From Pseudomonas viridiflava (GTDB lineage Bacteria > Pseudomonadota > Gammaproteobacteria > Pseudomonadales > Pseudomonadaceae), in assembly GCF_900590755.1 (NCBI RefSeq), contig NZ_UUOC01000052.1, positions 434,001-498,000 on the forward strand: 64,000 nucleotides of DNA. The letters are read 5' to 3'. This document shows, piece by piece, positions 9,001-18,114 of the stretch. Every line of letters begins with the position of its first letter. Position 1 is the first letter of the stretch. The notes beneath the pieces are model-generated. The model had not been told where the DNA came from. It saw only the letters and a program-made list of their open reading frames with translations, and did no database searches. A program made the translations under genes and the position numbers.

Positions 9001-12000
9001 TTGAAGAAAGCAGCCTGGCGGTCAGCGACTTGTTTTTCGACGAGGCCGAGCATGCCCACGAAGCGTTGATCAATATGCTCGATCAAGTGGCGGCAGGGCA
9101 GGAAGTCCAGCCGCGGCCCGAGCGTGTTCAGGCCTTGCGTGATCTGCTGGATCAAGCGCTGGACCCGTCCGCTACCGGGCTGATCAAAAGTGACGGCAGT
9201 CAGGCGCAGGTCATTACTGATCTTGCCGAGGCCACGGCGCAGTTGAGTCATCACCAGGCCCTTGAGCTCGATTGGGACACACTGGATGACGAGATCGTCG
9301 AGATCTTCCTCGAAGAAGCGGTAGATATTCTCGACAGCGCCGGGCAAGCCTTGCAGCGCTGGCTGGATGAGCCGGACAGCGCACTGCCGCTGGCGTCTTT
9401 GCAGCGCGATCTGCACACCCTCAAAGGTGGCGCGCGCATGGCGGAAATCGGCCCGGTCGGCGATCTGGCTCATGAGCTGGAAGCCTTGTACGAAGGGCTG
9501 ATCGACCGCCGTTACAGCTACTCGCTAGAACTGGCCGAGCTGTTGATCAATAGCCACGATCATCTGGCGCTGATGCTTGATCAGTTGCAGAACAAGCAGC
9601 CGCTGGCTGATCCGGCTGATCTGATCGACGCCATCAACGAGGTCCGGCTGGGCAGCACGGCGAACCTCGGTAGCGAGCCTCCGAGCAAGGGCGAGCCTGA
9701 GCCGCAGCCCGACGGGCCGGACACCGAGTTGCTGGAGATCTTTCTTGAGGAAGGCTTCGACATCATCGAAAGCTCCGGCGCGGCATTGGCACGTTGGCAG
9801 GCCGAGCCGGAAAACCTGCTGGAAGTGGAAAACCTGCTGCGCGACCTGCACACCCTCAAAGGTGGCGCACGCATGGTTGAAATCGCCCCGATTGGCGATC
9901 TGGCTCACGAACTTGAATCGCTTTATGAAGGCCTGTCAGCCGGGGTTTTACGGCCTCATCCGCTGATGATCAGCCTGTTGCAGAGCGGCCACGACCTGCT
10001 GGCTGACATGCTCGACGCCGTGCGCGCCGACAAACCGATGCCCAGCGCTGAGCTGTTGATCGATAGCATCCGACAGCAGGCGGACCTGGCGACCGTGCCT
10101 CAGGCCCCGTTGCCTGAGCCCGTCGCGCCAGCGCCCGAAGTGGTCATCGAGCAGAAAGCAGCGCCCGATACCGAGGCCGAGCGCCCGGCGAACGAGATGG
10201 TCAAGGTCCCGGGTGATGAGCTGGAGACTCTGGTCAACCTGGCGGGCGAGACCTCGATTTTCCGTGGGCGCATCGAACAGCAAGTCCTCGACGCCGAAGG
10301 CACATTGGCGGAAATGGCCACCACCATCGAACGGATGCGCGATCAGTTGCGACGTCTGGACATGGAAACCCAAGGCAGCATTCTGAGCCGTGAACAGGTG
10401 CAGGCTGAGCGCTTGGGTTATGAGGATTTCGACCCGCTGGAAATGGATCGCCATTCCCAGTTGCAGCAGCTGTCCCGCGCGCTGTTCGAATCTGCGTCCG
10501 ACCTGATGGACCTCAAGGAAACCCTCGACAGCCGGGCTAGCGACGCCCAGACCTTGTTGCTGCAACAGGCGCGGGTCAACACTGATTTGCAGGAACGGCT
10601 GATGCGTACCCGCATGGTGCCGTTCGAACGCATGGTGCCGCGCCTGCAACGCATCGTGCGCCAGGTGTCCGCCGAGTTGCACAAGAAGGTCCATTTCGAA
10701 GTGGGCAACGCCGAAGGCCAGATGGACCGCAGCGTGCTCGAACGCATGGTCGCGCCGCTGGAACACATGCTGCGCAACGCCATCGACCATGGTCTGGAAA
10801 GCACAGAAAAACGCCTGGCCACCGGCAAGCCGGAGGTCGGCAGCATCACACTGAATTTGAAACACGAAGGCGCCGACATCGTCATCGAAATGACCGACGA
10901 CGGCGCCGGTATCGACCTGGACGCCGTGCGCCGCAAGGCTCGCAAGCGCGGCATGATTGGCCCTGACGCCACACCGGGTGATCACGAAACCTTGCAGTTC
11001 ATTCTGGCCCCTGGATTTTCCACGGCAGAAACCGTGACCAAGATATCCGGGCGCGGCATCGGCATGGATGTGGTGCACGCCGAGGTCAAGCAACTGGGCG
11101 GCACTATGGTCATCGAATCGGTGCCGGGGCAGGGCGCATTGTTCAGGGTCCGCCTGCCGTTCTCGGTGTCGGTGAACCGGGCTCTGATGGTGCAGTGCGG
11201 CGAGGAGCAATACGCCGTGCCGCTCAATACCGTCGAAGGCATCGTGCGGGTCATGCCCAACGAGCTGGAGGCCTGCTATCAGGCGTCGCCGCCGCGCTAC
11301 CAATATGGTTCGCGCAGTTACGAGCTGCGTTACCTGGGTGAACTGCTCAACAACAGCCAGCCGCCGAAACTGATCGGCCAGACCCAGCCGTTACCGGTGT
11401 TGCTGGTCCATGTGCAGGATCAATGGGTCGCGGTGCAGGTCGATGCGCTGGCCGGTTCCCGGGAAATCGTCGTGAAGAGCCTCGGGCCGCAGTTTGCCCG
11501 TGTGCAGGGTATTTCCGGCGCGACCATTCTCGGCGATGGCCGGGTGGTGTTGATTCTCGATCTGCTGGCGCATATCCGTCTGCTGCACAGCCGGTTGGCG
11601 GCCCAGCTGAGCGCCGGAGTGGTAGCCCCGGCCTACAACGAAGTCGAACACGCCCGCCCATTGCTGGTGATGGTGGTAGACGATTCAGTGACCGTGCGCA
11701 AAGTGACCAGCCGCCTGCTGGAGCGCAACGGCATGACCGTGATGACCGCCAAGGACGGAGTCGATGCCATGGCGCTGCTCCAGGACCGGGTGCCCGACAT
11801 CATGCTGCTGGACATCGAAATGCCGCGCATGGATGGCTTCGAAGTCGCCAGCCAGATCCGCGCTGACCAACAACTCAAGGATCTGCCAATCATCATGATC
11901 ACCTCCCGCTCCGGCCAGAAACACCGGGATCGGGCCATGGCCATTGGCGTCAACGAATACTTGAGCAAGCCGTATCAGGAATCGCTGCTGCTCGAAAGCA

Positions 12001-12029
12001 TCGCCCACTGGAGTCAGGTCAATGCCTAA
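6045..12029 (+). CDS. chpA: Hybrid chemosensory kinase ChpA (PilL)
   Basis: Large CheA-like histidine kinase of the type IV pilus chemosensory pathway. It has 1994 residues, shorter than the roughly 2470 of P. aeruginosa ChpA. Four canonical Hpt motifs HTLKG place the phospho-histidines at H674, H816, H1124 and H1269. Dimerisation and HATPase motifs follow (LRNAIDHGLE; TDDGAGID; GRGIGMDVV), then a CheW domain and a receiver with acceptor D1923 (LLDIEMPRMDG). The N-terminal 600 residues are FimL/Hpt-like without a canonical HTLKG. The long open frames on the opposite strand are codon-bias shadows. Confidence 0.95.
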   Translation: MVDRHDYVALEWVKGEIAETLKQARHALEAFIADPRDNAAMDECLDYVHQVHGSLQMIEFYGAALLAEEIEQLALALQQDRVGQHAEAEQLLVQALTQLPVYLDRIHSARRDLPLVVLPLLNDLRSARGESLLSETSLFAPQLLSVPALDAQELERRDNPELPALLRKLRQTLQAALVGLLREQDVQAQLGYMGKVFARLEQLCDDAPLGPLWQIASALVETMVNGNFTNSPALRSLFKDADKELKRLLEQGIAGINQPAPDELLKSLLFYIAKSDSLAPRMLDLKDQYGLDEALPDTKLPKQERESIEGPDRDAMRSVISALCEELVRVKERLDVFVRGDRHSVSELNGLLPPLRQIADTLAVLGFGQPRKVIIDQLAVVQGLAQGQREPSDAALMDVAGALLYVEATLAGMVGPVEPASREESRLPTTDLTQIHQLVIREARVVLQQAKDVIIDYIDGEWDRQRLEPLSALLVQVRGALAMIPLARAASLLAACNEYIHEHLLIDETRPAWTQLDSLADTITGIEYYLERMGEDHESPGEQVLDMAQESLARLGYSPTLDAQEVPVLDEVISQDEILELEARNALVSPTQTIADVLASPVSAVNPPARHMPASLLPPPADEEGVDDELLEVFLEETEEVLAALHEYLPQWIGSLGDARSNTTALTEVRRGFHTLKGSGRMVRALILGELAWAVENLLNRILENSVQPDADVQQLLNEVLQLLPDIIKDFADGAQHQRDDVDMLAARAHALAKGQGPLTFAAAAASEEDEELDPQLLEIFRQEALSHLDSLRRFLDASAQDPSPAISDELLRALHTLKGSASMAGVVPLAELASPLDQMVREYKAHMIALGQPELKLLRSAEPLFLKGLAQLSSHPLGPISGASKLIETAQALLQERLAAVLSASNNGLRIKRNPQLIESFLAEGMDILLDAETLLQRWREHPGERQELSALLDELTTLGHGAHLADLPQVDELCEALLDLYGAVEESSLAVSDLFFDEAEHAHEALINMLDQVAAGQEVQPRPERVQALRDLLDQALDPSATGLIKSDGSQAQVITDLAEATAQLSHHQALELDWDTLDDEIVEIFLEEAVDILDSAGQALQRWLDEPDSALPLASLQRDLHTLKGGARMAEIGPVGDLAHELEALYEGLIDRRYSYSLELAELLINSHDHLALMLDQLQNKQPLADPADLIDAINEVRLGSTANLGSEPPSKGEPEPQPDGPDTELLEIFLEEGFDIIESSGAALARWQAEPENLLEVENLLRDLHTLKGGARMVEIAPIGDLAHELESLYEGLSAGVLRPHPLMISLLQSGHDLLADMLDAVRADKPMPSAELLIDSIRQQADLATVPQAPLPEPVAPAPEVVIEQKAAPDTEAERPANEMVKVPGDELETLVNLAGETSIFRGRIEQQVLDAEGTLAEMATTIERMRDQLRRLDMETQGSILSREQVQAERLGYEDFDPLEMDRHSQLQQLSRALFESASDLMDLKETLDSRASDAQTLLLQQARVNTDLQERLMRTRMVPFERMVPRLQRIVRQVSAELHKKVHFEVGNAEGQMDRSVLERMVAPLEHMLRNAIDHGLESTEKRLATGKPEVGSITLNLKHEGADIVIEMTDDGAGIDLDAVRRKARKRGMIGPDATPGDHETLQFILAPGFSTAETVTKISGRGIGMDVVHAEVKQLGGTMVIESVPGQGALFRVRLPFSVSVNRALMVQCGEEQYAVPLNTVEGIVRVMPNELEACYQASPPRYQYGSRSYELRYLGELLNNSQPPKLIGQTQPLPVLLVHVQDQWVAVQVDALAGSREIVVKSLGPQFARVQGISGATILGDGRVVLILDLLAHIRLLHSRLAAQLSAGVVAPAYNEVEHARPLLVMVVDDSVTVRKVTSRLLERNGMTVMTAKDGVDAMALLQDRVPDIMLLDIEMPRMDGFEVASQIRADQQLKDLPIIMITSRSGQKHRDRAMAIGVNEYLSKPYQESLLLESIAHWSQVNA

Positions 12030-12480
12030 TGCTGCCAATTCAAGCAGCCTGACTGGGCTGATTCTGCCGCTGGATGACCGCAACCTGCTGCTGCCCAACG
12101 TGGCGGTTGCCGAACTCATCGACTATCAGGATTGCAGCGCAGAACCCGGCGCGCCGGATTGGTATCTGGGCCAGATCAGCTGGCGCCAGCACAGCCTGCC
12201 ACTGCTCAGCTTCGAAGCCGCGTGTGGCGCCCGCGCCCGAGTAGGTGGCCGCGCGCGCATCGTGGTGCTCAACGCCCTGGGCGGCCGCGATAACCTGAAA
12301 TTCATCGCCCTGCTGATCCAGAGCATTCCCCGCTCATGCAAGGTCGATAACCAGCTCAGCTACGTTGACGTCCCCCTGGCTGAACTGGAACTGGCCGCCG
12401 TACAAGTCGGCGAAACCGTCGCCAAGATTCCTGATCTGGTGGGGTTGGAGCAGTGGTTGGTGGAGGCGGGGTTGGCGTAG
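12022..12480 (+). CDS. chpC: CheW-like protein ChpC
   Basis: Second CheW-domain adaptor of the Pil-Chp system. The 152-residue protein has the pattern LILPLDDRNLLLPNVAVAELI and DWYLGQISWRQHSLPLLSFE expected of ChpC. It overlaps the end of chpA by 8 nt, so it is translationally coupled. In P. aeruginosa chpB lies between chpA and chpC; here the direct overlap shows it is absent from this locus. Confidence 0.88.
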   Translation: MPNAANSSSLTGLILPLDDRNLLLPNVAVAELIDYQDCSAEPGAPDWYLGQISWRQHSLPLLSFEAACGARARVGGRARIVVLNALGGRDNLKFIALLIQSIPRSCKVDNQLSYVDVPLAELELAAVQVGETVAKIPDLVGLEQWLVEAGLA

Positions 12481-12499
12481 TTCAGATATCAACTGAACC

Positions 12500-12573
12500 C
12501 TGTAGGAGCTGCCGCAGGCTGCGAATTACGGTGTGTCATGACAACCGGTTCGCAGCCTTCGGCAGCTCCTACA
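12500..12573. repeat. REP inverted pair, family C
   Basis: Inverted pair of TGTAGGAGCTGCCG-AGGCTGCGAA units directly after chpC. The same family occurs at 53111, 58557, 59202 and 62646. The end of the chpC operon lies only 20 bp upstream. Confidence 0.85.
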
Positions 12574-12616
12574 TATTGCATGTGTCGGATGTACTGGCCT
12601 GGCAGCAACACGATCC

Positions 12617-12707
12617 CTGTAGGCGCGCACGAGCACCGTGAGGCCGCGATGGCGCCGTATCAGACAGACCGCTATCGCTGCCTCGCGGTGCTCGTGAGCT
12701 CCTACAG
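12617..12707. repeat. REP inverted pair, family B (diverged)
   Basis: Second family B pair; the left arm (GCGCACGAGCACCGTGAGGC) differs at several bases from the right arm and from the copy at 5795-5883. It is probably an older insertion. Confidence 0.8.
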
Positions 12708-12812
12708 AAAAACCTTTTAAATTCAGGTAGTAGACGTCGGTGCGAGCGATTGATATCTGTCGTGTGTTAATTCGCCTCGCCAACAAGTTGGCTCCCACAA
12801 TTCTCTGTTTAC

Positions 12813-12890
12813 AGCCGGGAGAGCGGCATTCCTGACGACGCAGGTGCAGTGCTTGTACCGACCCTCTCCCGGCTAAAGCCGTTCCTACGG
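12813..12890. repeat. REP-like pair with AGCCGGGAGAG arms
   Basis: Arms AGCCGGGAGAG and CTCTCCCGGCT flank a 40-bp middle and are followed by AAAGCCGTTCCTACGG, related to family E (GGCTTTAGCCGGGAA). A lone half unit (AACAAGTTGGCTCCCACAA) precedes it near 12781. Together with the two preceding pairs it occupies most of the 511-bp chpC-fic gap. Confidence 0.65.
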
Positions 12891-12927
12891 GTGGTGCTGA
12901 TCAGTCAGATGAGTCGATTAAATCGGC

Positions 12928-12972
12928 TATTCGGCTCACTGCATGAGCCGAATAGCGCTATTATTCGGCTCA
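12928..12972. promoter_or_regulatory. Three-half-site operator upstream of fic
   Basis: TATTCGGCTCA at 12928-12938 faces its exact reverse complement TGAGCCGAATA at 12944-12954, with a 5-nt spacer. A third identical TATTCGGCTCA lies at 12962-12972, 19 nt before the Fic start codon. The site sits over the expected promoter and leader. The Fic protein has a C-terminal winged-helix-like segment, so autoregulation is a natural inference. Confidence 0.7.
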
Positions 12973-12991
12973 TACGATTGAGGCTTTCCCC

Positions 12992-14131
12992 ATGACCAAC
13001 CCTTTGAACTGGATCTGGCAGCAATCGGACTGGCCGAATTTCCACTGGCAGGGAGATCGGCTCGCCGGGCTGTTACGCGCCTGTTCGCAAGCGCAGGGCC
13101 AGTTGTTAGGCATGCTCGGTGCTGCGGGGAAGGATGCCGGCGCCCAGACAGAACTGGATGCGCTACTGCAGAACATCATCACCTCGTCGGCCATCGAGGG
13201 GGAGCAATTGAATGTCGGTTCGGTGCGCTCATCATTGGCCAAGCGGCTGGGGCTTGAGCCCGAGCAGCGGACCAGCCCGCGCAGCGAAGGCCTGGCAGAA
13301 TTAACTCTCGACGCCACTCAACAGCACCATGCGCCACTCACCCTTGAGCGGGTTCTGCACTGGCATACCTTGCTGTTTCCTGCGCAGGAAACGTTGTTGT
13401 CCCACAATATTCAGGTCGGCTGCTTGCGCGGTGATGAGCCTATGCAAGTGGTGTCAGGTCGTGTCGATCGGCCGACTGTGCATTTTGAAGCGCCGCCTCG
13501 CCTAGGCCTTGAAGCGCGACTGGAGGTGTTCTTCCACTGGTTCAGTTCCAGCCGAGAAGAGGCTGGGCTGGACCCGTTACTGCGGGCTGGCATTGCGCAT
13601 TTCTGGTTCGTGACACTGCACCCTTTCGACGACGGTAATGGGCGTCTGACCCGCGCCATCACTGACCTCGCCCTGGCCCAAGCGGAAAACCAGGCCATCC
13701 GTTTTTACGCCATGTCCGCCAGCATCCTTGCGGACCGGCAAGGCTATTACCACATCCTGGAGCGCAGCCAGAAAGACGGCCTGGATATCACGCCGTGGCT
13801 TGATTGGTTCCTGCGAACTTTGCTGCACACTCTGGAGCAGGCGATTAAACGCATCGACCGGGTTCTGGCCAAGGCGCGTTTCTGGCAGCAGCATCGTGAG
13901 GACGGCCTGTCTGCCGAGCAGATCAAAGTTCTCAACCGCTTGCTTGACGGCAGCTTGCTGGCCGACAAACCGGGTTTTGAAGGCGGCATCAACGCCGCGC
14001 AATATCAAGCCGTCGCCAAGGTCAGTAAAGCCACAGCGACGCGGCACCTCGGGGACTTGCTGGAAAAGGGCTGCCTGCAAAAACTGCCGGGGGGTGGGCG
14101 CAGTACGCGGTATCAGATCTGCTTGGTTTAG
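12992..14131 (+). CDS. Fic/DUF4172 family protein with C-terminal helix-turn-helix
   Basis: Probable AMP-transferase of the Fic family. Its 379 residues show an N-terminal DUF4172-like part (WIWQQSDWPNFHW), an inhibitory-helix motif S65-xxx-E69-G70 as in class II (self-inhibited) Fic proteins, and the catalytic motif HPFDDGNGRLTR at 210-221 with all key residues. The C-terminal 70 residues (VSKATATRHLGDLLEKG, then a GGGRSTRYQ wing) read as a winged helix. No separate antitoxin gene adjoins it. The target protein cannot be told from sequence. The operator just upstream suggests it represses itself. Confidence 0.9.
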   Translation: MTNPLNWIWQQSDWPNFHWQGDRLAGLLRACSQAQGQLLGMLGAAGKDAGAQTELDALLQNIITSSAIEGEQLNVGSVRSSLAKRLGLEPEQRTSPRSEGLAELTLDATQQHHAPLTLERVLHWHTLLFPAQETLLSHNIQVGCLRGDEPMQVVSGRVDRPTVHFEAPPRLGLEARLEVFFHWFSSSREEAGLDPLLRAGIAHFWFVTLHPFDDGNGRLTRAITDLALAQAENQAIRFYAMSASILADRQGYYHILERSQKDGLDITPWLDWFLRTLLHTLEQAIKRIDRVLAKARFWQQHREDGLSAEQIKVLNRLLDGSLLADKPGFEGGINAAQYQAVAKVSKATATRHLGDLLEKGCLQKLPGGGRSTRYQICLV

Positions 14132-14184
14132 GTCATGCTGACCATAGATTCGTATGCCTCGCCGCTTGTGTTTACACATGATTA

Positions 14185-16164
14185 TTAATTGCGCGTGACC
14201 GTTAGCTTGATAGGGATAGTCAGCGTCCCACCCCAGTTAACGTTTTGGCCTGTTCTGATCGCGAGCCTCAGTACACCCTCGTAATTATCCTCCGGGAGCG
14301 TCACTTGATTGTCCGAGGGTACATAAGTCAACTTCCAGTAGTTGTGACGATCATTACTGACGCAGGTGACATTTGCATTGATTGGGTATTCCCGGTCACA
14401 GCTTCCATGCCTCAGCGTTCCACGCAAGAATATAGCGTGCGGTATTCGTTTGGCTCCAACCACCAAGGTAGTAAGCAATGTGAAACTTCCCTCTGGGTTG
14501 CTGACGATGGTCGTGGGCCCTTCGTTGCTGCTGTACGCAACCAGTCCGACCCCATTGACCAGCGGGGGCACCGCGATGCTGCCCTCGATAATTTTCACTT
14601 CCGGAAGTGCCCATTCCGCAGAGTATTGAACGGTCGGTCGTATAGGCTGAGGAAGGTTGAGGTCAATAATTGCCTGTCTTGCGGTTGCGCTATAGGCAAG
14701 TTGCCATTTATCAAAAAAACCTCTCAGATCCCGGCCCACTATTTGGCTGGTATTGACCACGAACCAGTCTTTTTTCTGAAGATCTTCCCAAAAATTTTCT
14801 TCATTGGTGCCCCGGTCGTAAGCAACCCGGAAATCTCGGGCGAGTTGCGGATACCAGTCTGGAAAGGATATATAAAGCTGCGCCAGCATCAGCAGGACTT
14901 TATTTGCTCCATTTTCGTCTGGGGGAGTGTCGGGCAGCCCATCCATGGCCAGAAAACGCCCTACAGCTTCCGGATCGGATGTGATAAATGATCCGTAGTA
15001 ATCACTGCACCGCTCTAAGTTTGTGGTCTTCTTTCCTGTGAGCATCTGACAGGCCTCGAGAGAAAAAAGGTTGACGCCGACCTCAGATAATCCACTCCAT
15101 GTCCATACTGGCTGATTCAGGTGGCCATATTCATGCCAATCGCCCCAGAAACTCCTTATTCGATCTCCCCCGAAGTTTATGCCCAGTCTCCCATTGTGGT
15201 AACTCACGTGGCAGCATGTATTAAAGCTGGCTTGGTACATCGACATTGATGGTCTCTCTAGCGAAGAGGGGTTCTCAGTGTTGAAGTTTAAGCCATTGAA
15301 ATGATCATAGCTGGACGTGATGACCAGATGTTCGTGCATCATCGGGTCAATATTTTTATCAGCATGGATTGCCGCGACGCTTGAGGGGAAATCAAATACT
15401 GTTCTCCCATTGAATAAATATACCTGACCAGAAGGGTCTGGCGTTCTTGCGATCTCAGGCCATAGGCCAGGGGCGGTAACTCCATAGATATAAAGTGACG
15501 AGTGCTTGGTTGGTGGTGAGGTACTAATCTCAACAAACCTATTGAAGCTGCTCCAGTTACTCATGTCCCTGTCGGTGTCTATGCAAGCAAACATCAATAA
15601 TCCAGGGATAGTGGCCCGGTAAACTTGGCGGGTATTCTGGCTGAGCACCAGATGATTGATTTCCGGGGGTTGATAGGCTTTGTCAAAGTCTTTAAATGTA
15701 CTTGCGGAACAAGTAGTGGTAACGCTTGGGTAGCTTTTAATGTCCAGTGTCACCTCCTCCCCGATAGATAAATATACACGAGTGGGTATGTAGACATTTC
15801 TACGCATCCATGCTCCTGTGCGCCTCCATTCATTCTCCTGCTCCTCAACAACAGGTATTTTGTATTGGTAGTCACCTGAGCCGTAAATCTGTTTGGCCCG
15901 TAGCTGCCACATTAGGATATCGTTTCCTGGGTTCATGACGATGACACCACCGGCGAGAGTATCAGTCTTGTCTTCATTTGTTGAAGATGGTACTTGTCCT
16001 GCCGTCGCTCCTTTCGATGGCATAAGCATATGAATGTCATCATGCAATTCATCGTCTTGAGCGCTTGCAGTATGACTGCCCATCAAAATACTCGACGCCA
16101 CGCAAAGTATTAGGTATTTGCCAATAAGCTTAAAAGAGGCGGGAGTGACCTTAAGTAGGTTCAT
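14185..16164 (-). CDS. Secreted M60-family (mucinase-like) metallopeptidase, paralog 1
   Basis: A 659-residue protein with a signal peptide (ending near SAQ, residue 36). The gluzincin zinc site H344-E345-Y346-G347-H348 is followed by the third ligand candidate E361 in SEVGVNLFSLEA. The M60/enhancin family pattern is HExxH, then Asn-Gln, then a Glu in an ExxxN context, and all of it is present. M60 enzymes cut O-glycosylated proteins such as mucins, so a host or environmental glycoprotein substrate is inferred. A C-terminal beta-rich region (about 560-659) may bind ligand. The DNA is visibly AT-richer than its neighbours. A close paralog lies at 25615-27600. Confidence 0.82.
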   Translation of the reverse strand: MNLLKVTPASFKLIGKYLILCVASSILMGSHTASAQDDELHDDIHMLMPSKGATAGQVPSSTNEDKTDTLAGGVIVMNPGNDILMWQLRAKQIYGSGDYQYKIPVVEEQENEWRRTGAWMRRNVYIPTRVYLSIGEEVTLDIKSYPSVTTTCSASTFKDFDKAYQPPEINHLVLSQNTRQVYRATIPGLLMFACIDTDRDMSNWSSFNRFVEISTSPPTKHSSLYIYGVTAPGLWPEIARTPDPSGQVYLFNGRTVFDFPSSVAAIHADKNIDPMMHEHLVITSSYDHFNGLNFNTENPSSLERPSMSMYQASFNTCCHVSYHNGRLGINFGGDRIRSFWGDWHEYGHLNQPVWTWSGLSEVGVNLFSLEACQMLTGKKTTNLERCSDYYGSFITSDPEAVGRFLAMDGLPDTPPDENGANKVLLMLAQLYISFPDWYPQLARDFRVAYDRGTNEENFWEDLQKKDWFVVNTSQIVGRDLRGFFDKWQLAYSATARQAIIDLNLPQPIRPTVQYSAEWALPEVKIIEGSIAVPPLVNGVGLVAYSSNEGPTTIVSNPEGSFTLLTTLVVGAKRIPHAIFLRGTLRHGSCDREYPINANVTCVSNDRHNYWKLTYVPSDNQVTLPEDNYEGVLRLAIRTGQNVNWGGTLTIPIKLTVTRN

Positions 16165-16437
16165 TGTATTTGCCTGGATTTGCGACTCTCTATTAAGTCA
16201 CTTTAGCGTGTCTGAATGAACGTGAGATTTTAATGCAATGGTAATTGGCAATAATGAATTTAGTTGTTATTTCGGTCTGGATTGGTATTCAGGTCGTAAT
16301 AGTGCAAGGTGGGCTGAAACCTGCGCGGGTCATCCTGGATCATTACCCTGACCGTAACGTTCCCACTCTGCGCTTGATTGATGCCCTGCACCCTTAGCTC
16401 CTAAGGTGGCCCACGACAGCGAAATCGTGGAGTGGAC

Positions 16438-18114
16438 ATGACAACAATAACGACCCCCGACGCGCGCTGGTCGCGTCGGCGCAGTGAGAAGCAGCGGCGG
16501 CTCGAACAGGTGCGGCATCTGGCTAATGGTGTGGTGTTGCCGACCGATAATATCGTCGCGGCGCTGGAAGCCTTGATGATGCCTGGCGATCGCGTGGTGC
16601 TCGAGGGCAATAACCAGAAGCAGGCGGATTTTCTGTCCCGTGCCCTGGCCAAAGTTGACCCCGCCAAACTGCACGATTTGCACATGATCATGCCCAGCGT
16701 CGGTCGCTCCGAGCATCTGGATCTGTTCGAACGCGGCATCGCCCGCAAGCTCGATTTCTCCTTTGCCGGGACGCAGAGCCTGCGCATCAGTCAGTTGCTG
16801 GAAGACGGCCTGCTGGAAATCGGCGCCATTCACACCTACATCGAGCTGTACTCACGGTTGGTGGTCGATCTGATCCCCAACGTCGTGCTGTCGGCCGGTT
16901 TCATGGCCGACCGGGCAGGCAATATCTACACCGGGCCAAGCACCGAAGACACCCCTGCATTGATCGAGCCTGCGGCCTTCAGCGACGGAATTGTCATCGT
17001 TCAGGTCAATCAATTGGTGGACGACGTCAGCGAGTTGCCTCGGGTGGATATTCCCGCGTCGTGGGTCGACTTTGTGGTGGTGGCCGACAAGCCGTTCTAC
17101 ATCGAACCGCTGTTCACCCGCGACCCGCGCCATATCAAGCCGGTGCATGTGTTGATGGCGATGATGGCGATTCGCGGCATCTATGAAAAACATAATGTGC
17201 AGTCGCTCAACCACGGCATTGGTTTCAACACCGCTGCCATCGAATTGATCCTGCCGACCTACGGCGAATCACTCGGCCTCAAAGGCAAGATTTGCCGCAA
17301 CTGGACACTCAATCCGCACCCGACATTGATCCCGGCCATCGAGAGTGGTTGGGTCGAAAGCGTGCATTGTTTCGGCACCGAACTGGGTATGGAAAACTAC
17401 ATCGCCGCCCGGCCGGACGTGTTCTTCACCGGTCGCGACGGCTCGCTGCGCTCCAATCGGATGATGTGCCAACTGGCGGGGCAGTACGCCGTGGATCTGT
17501 TTATCGGCGCGACCTTGCAGGTTGACGGCGACGGGCATTCTTCAACGGTGACCCGTGGGCGTCTGGCCGGTTTTGGTGGTGCGCCGAACATGGGCCACGA
17601 CCCACGCGGCCGTCGTCATCCAACTCCAGCCTGGCTGGACATGAAACAGCACAGCGGCGATGGCCCGGATGCTTATCTTGAGCGCGGCAAAAAACTCGTC
17701 GTGCAAATGGTCGAGACCTTCCAGGAAGGCGGCAAACCGACCTTCGTGGAAACCCTCGATGCTGTCGAAGTGGCTAAGAAAAGCGGTATGCCACTGGCGC
17801 CGATCATGATCTACGGCGATGACGTCACCCACCTGCTCACCGAGGAAGGCATCGCCTACCTGTACAAGGCCCGCAGCCTGGAAGAGCGCCAGGCGATGAT
17901 CGCAGCCGTGGCCGGGGTGACCGTAATCGGCCTGCGCCACAACCCGAAAGACACCGCCCGCATGCGCCGCGAAGGGTTGATCGCGCTGCCTGAAGATTTA
18001 GGCATCCGCCGCACCGACGCCAGCCGCGAATTGCTCGCCGCCAAGAGCATTGCCGATCTGGTGCAGTGGTCCGGCGGTTTGTATAACCCGCCTGCCAAAT
18101 TCAGGAGCTGGTGA
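16438..18114 (+). CDS. mdcA: Malonate decarboxylase alpha subunit (acetyl-ACP:malonate transferase)
   Basis: Moves malonate onto the decarboxylase acyl carrier protein in exchange for acetate. The family N-terminus RWSRRRSEKQRRLEQ and long conserved blocks (KICRNWTLNPHPTLIPAIE; GFGGAPNMGHDPRGRRHP) are present over 558 residues. The GTG at 16432 is also in frame, but GGAG at 16429-16432 is correctly spaced for the ATG at 16438. It is the first gene of mdcABCDEGH; the stop overlaps the mdcB start by one base. Confidence 0.95.
   Translation: MTTITTPDARWSRRRSEKQRRLEQVRHLANGVVLPTDNIVAALEALMMPGDRVVLEGNNQKQADFLSRALAKVDPAKLHDLHMIMPSVGRSEHLDLFERGIARKLDFSFAGTQSLRISQLLEDGLLEIGAIHTYIELYSRLVVDLIPNVVLSAGFMADRAGNIYTGPSTEDTPALIEPAAFSDGIVIVQVNQLVDDVSELPRVDIPASWVDFVVVADKPFYIEPLFTRDPRHIKPVHVLMAMMAIRGIYEKHNVQSLNHGIGFNTAAIELILPTYGESLGLKGKICRNWTLNPHPTLIPAIESGWVESVHCFGTELGMENYIAARPDVFFTGRDGSLRSNRMMCQLAGQYAVDLFIGATLQVDGDGHSSTVTRGRLAGFGGAPNMGHDPRGRRHPTPAWLDMKQHSGDGPDAYLERGKKLVVQMVETFQEGGKPTFVETLDAVEVAKKSGMPLAPIMIYGDDVTHLLTEEGIAYLYKARSLEERQAMIAAVAGVTVIGLRHNPKDTARMRREGLIALPEDLGIRRTDASRELLAAKSIADLVQWSGGLYNPPAKFRSW

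Noticed and set aside
9948..11303. 451-codon frame opposite chpA
   Set aside because: Shadow frame; histidine-rich, no family.
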